64,000 nt of DNA from Sclerotiophoma versabilis (taxonomy: Eukaryota > Ascomycota > Dothideomycetes > Pleosporales > Didymellaceae): assembly GCA_012274445.1 (NCBI GenBank), contig JAAROD010000029.1, positions 248,001 to 312,000 of the forward strand, given 5' to 3'. Positions 57,552 through 64,000 of this stretch are shown here, in pieces. The notes below the pieces were generated by a model that was not told the origin of the DNA, searched no databases, and worked only from the letters and a program-made list of their open reading frames with translations. Each line of letters opens with the position of its first letter. The first letter of the stretch is position 1. Both the position numbers and the translations under genes were made by a program.

Positions 57552-58669
57552 TCATGCCCGGATGCTGTGCTGTTGTTCGCACAGGACACACAAGGCTATA
57601 CAATCAGGACAAGATCTCTGTTCTCTGTTCCATTTCTCTATTTTTCATACAGTGCCTGCAATCCGGTTCTGTCCAAAGTCGACTTTTCGGCTTTCGCATC
57701 ACCGACCTTCACTCATCTCTTCACCGTTGGAAGCGTCATCTTCGACCCAATACGGGCCTACTCTTATGATACCCAGTCTCCTTCTATCTTGCATGGTTTC
57801 AAGGCGTTTCTCCAATGCACGGTTACGCGACAGGTCCTCCTCGATACATTTCATGACAGTAACAAGCTCAACTCCACTTACATCGCCATCCACATCAGCA
57901 TCCGATCTCAACATCCCTTGCAATTCAACTTTGAGTTGGGAAGAACTAGGACTTAGAGCGCACGCTCAGGGATCGGGTCTTGTTACGTCCAAAACACTCA
58001 TGTTCCTCCACTGTGTTGATACATGGGCGTTGTTAGACGGCTTTCATTTAGTGGTGTGTATTTATACATAGGAAAAATAATTCATCAGAATTGATCAATG
58101 TGCCCAGTCCTGATTTATGCCATCACCTCTGGCATCACATGTCGCTTTTTTATCGTCTGCTGACTCAGATCGATTAGCACAAGTACGCGACATCCTGACC
58201 CCCAAGAGTGGATTCCGCGGGTCCTCCTTGCGCAATACGTTGAGCCGATGTTTGCCTCTATCCTTCAGAAAGCCTTGGTTTGTAGGGCGATGGGAAGAGA
58301 AGGGAAGGTGTGATTGTAAGAATGAGACCCTCGAGAACGTAAATGAGCAGCTGCACTACACTTTGATATGTATCGATGTAAATGATCTACCGTCCACGCT
58401 CAAGATATCCATGATATGCTTCTTATTTGAATCACTTCGTATCGCGCCTGCTTTCTCACTTTTCCACTTCCTTCTCGCGTATACCTTCCTTCGGTCCCGT
58501 ACCTCAAGCAGACTTTCAATATCCTGATACGCTTTCTTTATTCGCCAATATTCCTTCAAGAAGCACAGCGAAGTTGCACTTAGACCTTATACGCCCATAG
58601 CGGCATCCCTGCTCAAAGGATGCCCATCCCTGTCGTAGATGGATGCCGTTCGCATCGCGTACCCGCGCC
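57552..58669. other. Region between MAT1-2-1 and APN2 (idiomorph 3' part)
   Basis: About 1.1 kb with several overlapping short frames and no clear winner: plus 58117-58527 (136 codons from an ATG), minus 57923-57699 and minus 58559-58356, the last two basic or helical but without ATG starts. One or more could be exons of an idiomorph-specific accessory gene. It also holds the 3' UTRs of both neighbours. Confidence 0.4.
58117..58527 (+). CDS. Doubtful idiomorph ORF, 136 codons
   Basis: An uninterrupted frame from a real ATG, encoding a Ser/Leu/Arg-rich peptide with a hydrophobic C-terminal third (ICFLFESLRIAPAFSLFHF). No domain is recognised. It lies just downstream of MAT1-2-1, where several Dothideomycetes carry accessory MAT genes. 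It overlaps an equally open minus-strand frame, so it may be chance. Confidence 0.2.
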   Translation: MPSPLASHVAFLSSADSDRLAQVRDILTPKSGFRGSSLRNTLSRCLPLSFRKPWFVGRWEEKGRCDCKNETLENVNEQLHYTLICIDVNDLPSTLKISMICFLFESLRIAPAFSLFHFLLAYTFLRSRTSSRLSIS

Positions 58670-60822
58670 TCAACCGCCGCTCTTCCAATCACTTGCCCAG
58701 ATGAATGTTCCGCAGCGCCACTGTGTGCCCGACTCCTTCTGTCCAGACGGACCTATAGGTCTAGAGCATTTGTAGTCAGCACACCCGTACAGTCCTCTTG
58801 TGACACATGTTATGGATGCTGATCTTGCTGCATGCACGCTTCCGCCCCTTGCAGAACGGCAACACGATAAGTAGAGAACAAAGGCATTCTTGCAGACACA
58901 CGCATCAACCCGATTTACGTACCTTGGACACATCCAGAACTGCCTTCCTCGGTTAACACCAGGTTTCTTGGTCGTGAGGCTAATGCACGGCTCGGCGTGG
59001 CCTTCGCATCGGGGTGGCGGCCGCTTAGAGAACAACTTCGTCCATCCTTCCTTTGACGCTTGCTGCGCCGCACCAGGGTCGCAGACCGTGGACGGGGACG
59101 TGGTGGTTTGACTGGCGGATGCTGCCGGTGGGGCCGCTGCTGGTGGGGCAATTTCGGTTCTGGCATCCGCGGATAAATTCAGAGCATTTGATGGCAGGCT
59201 TGCATCACCACCGGCAGGTGCCAAAGACATCGATAGTGGGGCGGTGTTCGCAGAAGGGTTAGGTCCAGGGATTTTGGAGCGCGTTTGAAAGAATCCTTTC
59301 AACGACTGCTGACCCTTGGCAAGAAAGGCTGCGTCCGAATTGGGGACCGGGTTGGAAGATTTGTATCGCTTGCTCGATTTGTTAGGCGATGCCGACACAG
59401 ATGCACGTCGCTTCTCAGGCGAGTTGAGAGGGCTCGTGGCGTGCACAATCAGACCATTTACGGGAAACAAAGCGTTTGTCGTTTCCGCCAGTTCGGGTCC
59501 TTTGTTTGCCCCTTGCATTGGCGGAATCGCAGCCCCTTCCAATGTCGCCTCAGTTGATGGAAATATAGGTGCGTTTGCAGGCTTCGGCGCCGCAGGTTTC
59601 TTGCTGAACATGTCACGGATGTTTTGTCGTTTGTTGAACTCGGTGAGTAGCTTACCCGAAAGGGGGGGAATGTCTTTCGTGCTGTACTCCCTCAATCTTG
59701 TGCCGTTTTTGAACGTTCCAGGCGGGTTCATAATGTCGAGAATATGGTGCTCTTCAGCCTCCGCGGCTTCAAGTGTAGCATTGCCCATCCCTAGCACCTT
59801 ATCTTTTATCACAGCGTACACTGGGCAATGATCTGAACCCATCAAGCCTTCCTGGATGTCCGATTCCCCAAACCAGTCCTTGATCCTAATGCTGCAGAGC
59901 ACAAAGTCGATACGCGAACCAAAGTTGCCTGGCCTTGCGTTGATTTTCTGCTCCCAATGCGTGTACATGCCCTCGCGGTTAGGGTGGAACTCGCGGCACA
60001 AATCATATAAGACAGGCTCTTCTCTTCCCTCGTCTCGCTCGCCCACTACCTCACCATTATACAGAAGCTGATTGAAAATTCGCCGGTTCGGTGTGCTGAG
60101 GTACTCGTCGTGCGTCATGCCTTCTGCCTTCATGTTGTCTTCTGCTTTCGCTGTGTCGATGAGATCGCGAGAGACGTTCAGATCGCCGGTCAATATGACG
60201 TTCTTGCCCATCTTTGTGAGGTTGCGTATTCGTGTATCGAGCATGTCGAGAAACCCATACCGGAAGTTGTCACGCAGGCCATTGCTGTTGGCAGGGCTGT
60301 AGACACCGAAAAGTACGAATGCGGGAAACTCCAGGACAAGACACCGCCCTTCTGCATCAAGCGTGGCTGGGTCAATACCCAGTGTCTCAATGCGTGCCAG
60401 TGATGGATAGCCTCCAATGCTGTCTGATTCAGGTCGTTCACGGTAGGGTGTTGATGAACCGGGTGGACAGAGGACTCCGAGCAAACCTTCTTCAGCGCGG
60501 ATTGGGGCACATACAGATTGACGAGTGTAGATTCCAACGCCTGAGTACCCTACAATACCATCAGCACGTGATACAATACTATATTAGGCCTGATAGCAAG
60601 TGTACCCTTCTTGTGCTTGGGCAGGCTGAAGTAGCAGTCCCATCCGGGCACCAAAACCATATCATCAGTCAGGTCTTTGCGCTGGATCTTCAGCTCCTGC
60701 ATGATGACAATGTCTGTCTCGAGGATGTCGAACATGGCGCTGAAGGTGCGGTTCTTGCGCCATGGCTCGTAGCCAAACGGGTTGCGGATGCCATTGACAT
60801 TCCACGTCGTGATGCGAACCAT
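58670..60822 (-). CDS. APN2: AP endonuclease 2 / DNA lyase Apn2
   Basis: Exons 60606-60822, 58923-60549 and 58670-58760 join in phase to 644 residues. The endonuclease/exonuclease/phosphatase domain (1-365) starts VRITTWNVNGIRNPF and includes MQELK, VYSPANS, LTGDLNVSRD, GSRIDFVLCS and GSDHCPVYA. A PIP box (QQSLKGFF, about 486-493) would bind PCNA. The C-terminal GRF zinc finger (about 580-640) has CEGHAEPC ... GRQFWMCPRP ... WRCGTFIWA, completed only by the last 161-nt intron. It repairs abasic sites and 3' blocks. APN2 is the commonest MAT neighbour in Pezizomycotina. Confidence 0.95.
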
Positions 60823-61091
60823 TGTGCGTAGTGATGGAGACAATGCCGCCTCATCTTCGTCTCATGCTCACGACATTTTGTTGATGACGGAGACGCGTTG
60901 CGCGACTGGCCGGTGCACTCGAAGCAGTCACGACGTCACATGGGGCTCCTGGAAGGCAAGCGCAAACCGCACAAACGTGCCAAGAAATGTAGAGCTCGAG
61001 CTTTCGCTCACACCACACCTCAGAGCTGTCATCGCACGCAACCGCCCAACACCGCTTCTACGCACCAATCTCCACTCCACCACTGCCCACC

Positions 61092-61713
61092 ATGTTCGCC
61101 GCCCGAACTGCTGCCCGCCAGACCCCGCGCATGGCCCTTGGCCGCGCCCCTGCCCGCGCCGGCCGTCGCAACTACAGCTCCGAGAGCCCCAAGCAGTTTG
61201 CCGGAGCCGAGGACAACGAGTTCAACCGTGAGCGTGCCCGCATCCAGGAGCACGGCGGAGAGAGCGGCGAGTTCTGGCGCAAGTTGAGCCTCTAGTAAGT
61301 CGCTCCAAGTGTGCGGGCTGGCTGCCAATCAGCGGCGGCATATATGATATTAGGACGAGGGAAGAGGGAGGCTGCAGGACAGCATTGACGGTGCCATTGG
61401 GTCAATTGGGTCGCGAAAACGTATACTGACGATGCACCCACAGCGTCGCCGTCCCTTGCATCATCGTTGCTACCGTCAATGCTAAGCTGAGGTGGGATGC
61501 TCACTGGGAGCACGTCGAGCACGAGCAGCACCTCAACCCCCGCGAGGAGAGGCCCGAGTACCCTTACCAGAACATCCGCACCAAGAACTACTTCTGGGGT
61601 GACGGTGACAAGGTAAGCCAGGTCTATTGACTGTCGCGACAAATGCTGTACTGACGCGGTGCTAGACCCTCTTCTGGAACGACAAGGTCAACTTTCACAA
61701 GAAGGACGAGTAA
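61092..61713 (+). CDS. COX13: Cytochrome c oxidase subunit VIa (Cox13)
   Basis: Exons 61092-61294, 61444-61612 and 61666-61713 join in phase to 139 residues. The presequence (1-30) is Arg/Ala-rich. The chain then runs through one membrane helix (near VAVPCIIVATVNA) to the VIa signature HLNPREERPEYPYQNIRTK, then YFWGDGDKTLFWNDKVN. It is an inner-membrane regulatory subunit of complex IV. It is divergent from APN2 (269 bp between starts), a pairing conserved at many ascomycete MAT loci. The first intron is unusually long for this window (149 nt). Confidence 0.95.
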
Positions 61714-61903
61714 ATGCTTCTATATCCATCAATCGCTTGGTCTCATGGTATCTTGGAAGCCCACTCAGGCCCAATGTGTAAATAGTAGAACGCAAGCTGC
61801 AGGCGTAGAACCAGCAACACATTTCTTTTGTACCTGATCTGCGCCCGCTCTGCTTCTGTGCCTGCCTCTACTATCGCCTATCCTGCAATGCAGCCCCTAC
61901 GAC

Positions 61904-64000
61904 TCAGGCTTGCTCAATGCTTCTCATGCCCTCTTCCCACACGTGGTTGTGATTCTGACTCCACTCCTCCGCCAGCTTCTCATCACCTCTCAGCTTCGCA
62001 ATAATCGCCTTCTTCATAAGCTGCTCGCACTCGCCATCCAGGTACGAGCTCCTCTTGAAGCACTCCCTGGCTCTCTCGATGTATAGCTCGGCCTTCGCGA
62101 TATAGCTCGTCTGCAGTCGAGGCTCAGTCGTCTTTGCTGGATCCGCGAGGCCCATGAATGAGTCTCCAAGATGCGAGTACAGTATGCCGGAAAGCATGCT
62201 GTCTCCATTTTCAAGGGATTGTGGAAGTACCGCCTCAAGCAGACGCTTTGCATTTGCGCACTCGCCCAGCCCGTTGAGAATGTTGGCGAGTAGTCCGACT
62301 GCAGACCATAGACTGGGCATCAACTTCGCTTTGTATGCTACACTCGCTGCTCGCAGTGCGACACTGAACCCATGCTCCGGCTTCCCTAGTTTTCGGAAGA
62401 GGTCCGCCTTCATGAGCAGCACCGAGATACGTTGTAGGATGTCAGCGTTGTCTTCCTTGAGCGATTGCGCAAGGTCCGAGATAGTGGTGAAGGCCATCGA
62501 ATAGTCGCCTTTCGAGACGAGGTAGTCGATGTAGGCTTCAGAGAGTAAGAAATGAAGCTCAGGATCGAGAATATCTGAAGATGAGTTTGTTGAAGGCTTA
62601 AGGGTTCCAAGTAGGTGAGAACAAGTTGACCAGTCAGATCTAATAATGTTAGGTACAGTTCGTTCATCATCTCATGAGGCACTGAGAGAACCGTACCTTC
62701 TAATGGCGCGCTTGAGCTTGATGATGCCCACGCAAAGGATGAGGTACTGACTGAATTTCAGTGACTTGCTGTGAGCGGTCATATCGACGGACTCAAAAGC
62801 TTCGATAGCTTCATCATAACGCCCACTTTGGCTCATCTTTATGTTGTCAGTCAAGATAAGCTGAGACTGCGTGGAGATGAACGTACAATGAAAGCTTGTC
62901 GTCCTACTGCTCGAAGTTTCTCGTCCACCGGGCAGCTAACTCCGTAACAGTCAAGAAGCAATTCACAATGCACATTTGCGAGATGCGGAATTCCAAGACG
63001 AGAATACAGGGTGGATTGCAACAGCATCTGAGCGCCGTAGGTATTCACGTTTTCCCTGATGTTGAGGTGTGATGATTGGTAGATGTGCTCAAAGGCTCGA
63101 GATATCGAATCGCCCTGATTATTTCCATTAGCCACAAGTCATGTCAATATCAAGTGCATATTCACATACTGTTGAAAGACACAGCTTTGCCTCGTTGAGC
63201 AATGTCGCACTCAATAGGTTGTACATCTTGGTCTCGCGAGCCTTCGCCTTCAGAAACGTCAGAGCATCTCGCTCGCTCCCCAACATGCTCATATAACCTA
63301 CACCCTTCATCTGCTTGGGGTATGCTTTGTTCATGTGATTGAGCCAGCTCAGACTGAAACTTAAGCATGTCATATCCTGACTCTCTCTTGCCGTCGCAAT
63401 GGTTTCATTGATGGCTGCGATTGCTTCGCCGAAGCAACCAAAGTCGGCCTGTAATATCGCCATGTGAAGTAGTGCGTACTGATAGTGGATTTTCTCGCGA
63501 GTATGCATAGCATAGTCGTAGTAGCGGTGCAGGCTGTCAAATGCCGATGTGTAGTCTCCTGCTTTCCAGGCATCAAAGAACTGGACAAGATGTGCTTGCC
63601 GATGTACGGTACTTGAAGACGCAAGCATTCCACGAAGCTGTGTTCTCATGTTCTCCGGAACTCGGTCTCCAAAACGTTGTAGGCGATCAAGTTGAAACTC
63701 CAATATACGGTCAAGGTCGTCTAGGCTAACGCCTTGCGTCTCGTCATCTGGCTCGTTAAGATCCCCATAAGCTATTTCGTAGACATCGTCGCCTTCTTGC
63801 ATACCCATCTCCGCAATAACGGCATCTACACCACTCGCGGCAAGTCCGGCAAGTCGCTTAGTCCATTGCGCTGTGGGGGCCCGATACTTGACAAAAGACG
63901 ACCAAAGCACGATTGTGTCCTCGAACTGCAACCTGTCGAATTCAAGCCGTGCTCGTCGAACGAAGACACCCAAAGGAGAAGTTTTGGAAAGATAGATGCG
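61904..64000 (-). CDS. APC5: Anaphase-promoting complex subunit 5 (Apc5), C-terminal part (cut by window edge)
   Basis: Visible exons 63170-64000 (open to the edge), 62887-63114, 62697-62836 and 61904-62639 join in phase to the last ~644 residues. The segment LGVFVRRARLEFDRLQFEDTI and the following helices match the Apc5 N-terminal domain, and the remainder is a long array of TPR-like helical pairs (for example HRYYDYAMHTREKIHYQYALLHMAILQ, VNTYGAQMLLQSTLYSRLG). Apc5 links the TPR lobe of the APC/C ubiquitin ligase to its platform. APN2-COX13-APC5 is a conserved gene order beside MAT in ascomycetes. The start lies beyond 64000. Confidence 0.92.

Noticed and set aside
57379..58071. 230-codon plus-strand frame overlapping the 3' end of MAT1-2-1
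   Set aside because: Begins at TTG, not ATG, and its first half is the MAT1-2-1 coding sequence in another frame.
52021..64000. BGL1 or SLA2 as expected MAT neighbours
   Set aside because: Looked for on both sides of MAT1-2-1; neither is in the window. SLA2 might lie beyond APC5.
1..64000. CRISPR arrays, rRNA operons, transposon terminal repeats, telomere repeats
   Set aside because: No spaced direct repeats, rRNA-like segments, transposase/reverse-transcriptase motifs or TTAGGG arrays were seen.

Overview
The window is a gene-dense stretch of a filamentous ascomycete nuclear genome. About 29 protein genes lie on both strands. Most have one to four short introns (roughly 45-160 nt) with GT..AG ends and CTRAY-like branch sites. 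Gene content and the mating-type neighbourhood point to a Dothideomycete (inference; the species was not identified). Exon chains were assembled by hand from splice signals, reading phase and protein-family continuity. Every multi-exon gene that lies wholly inside the window closes to a whole number of codons.

Left part (1-17 kb): the end of an unidentified coiled-coil gene (edge-truncated, minus), a GH43 beta-xylosidase/arabinosidase-type enzyme (minus), a siderophore-iron MFS transporter (plus) whose promoter carries two exact ATCWGATAA (SREA-type GATA repressor) sites, retromer sorting nexin Vps5 (minus), a hotdog thioesterase (minus), a small mitochondrial membrane protein (plus), an unknown protein with a minisatellite upstream (minus), and a large kelch/coiled-coil polarity protein of the Tea1/KelA type (minus).

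Middle (17-51 kb) is mostly housekeeping: KOG1/Raptor (TORC1), cytosolic AspRS, an F-box-like/LRR protein, Ssz1 (ribosome-associated Hsp70) divergent from exosome subunit Rrp40, a large unknown ORF, a mitochondrial HAD-family protein, a candidate 29-codon gene with an internal duplication, an AWS-SET-postSET H3K36 methyltransferase (Ash1-like), an Erf2-type DHHC palmitoyltransferase, a small mitochondrial membrane protein, HisRS with two start codons, Gemin2, choline/ethanolamine phosphotransferase and a NIPSNAP protein.

Right part (52-64 kb) is the mating-type region: GAP1 (F-BAR/RhoGAP, Rgd1) - ORF1 (PPOX-fold) - MAT1-2-1 (HMG box) - APN2 - COX13 - APC5 (truncated by the window edge). The haplotype is therefore MAT1-2. 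GAP1/ORF1 are the flank known from Cochliobolus-type loci, and APN2/COX13/APC5 are the flank known from most other Pezizomycotina. Here they sit on opposite sides of one locus. Between ORF1 and APN2 about 2.2 kb is not explained by MAT1-2-1.

No rRNA, tRNA, CRISPR array or intact transposon was recognised.
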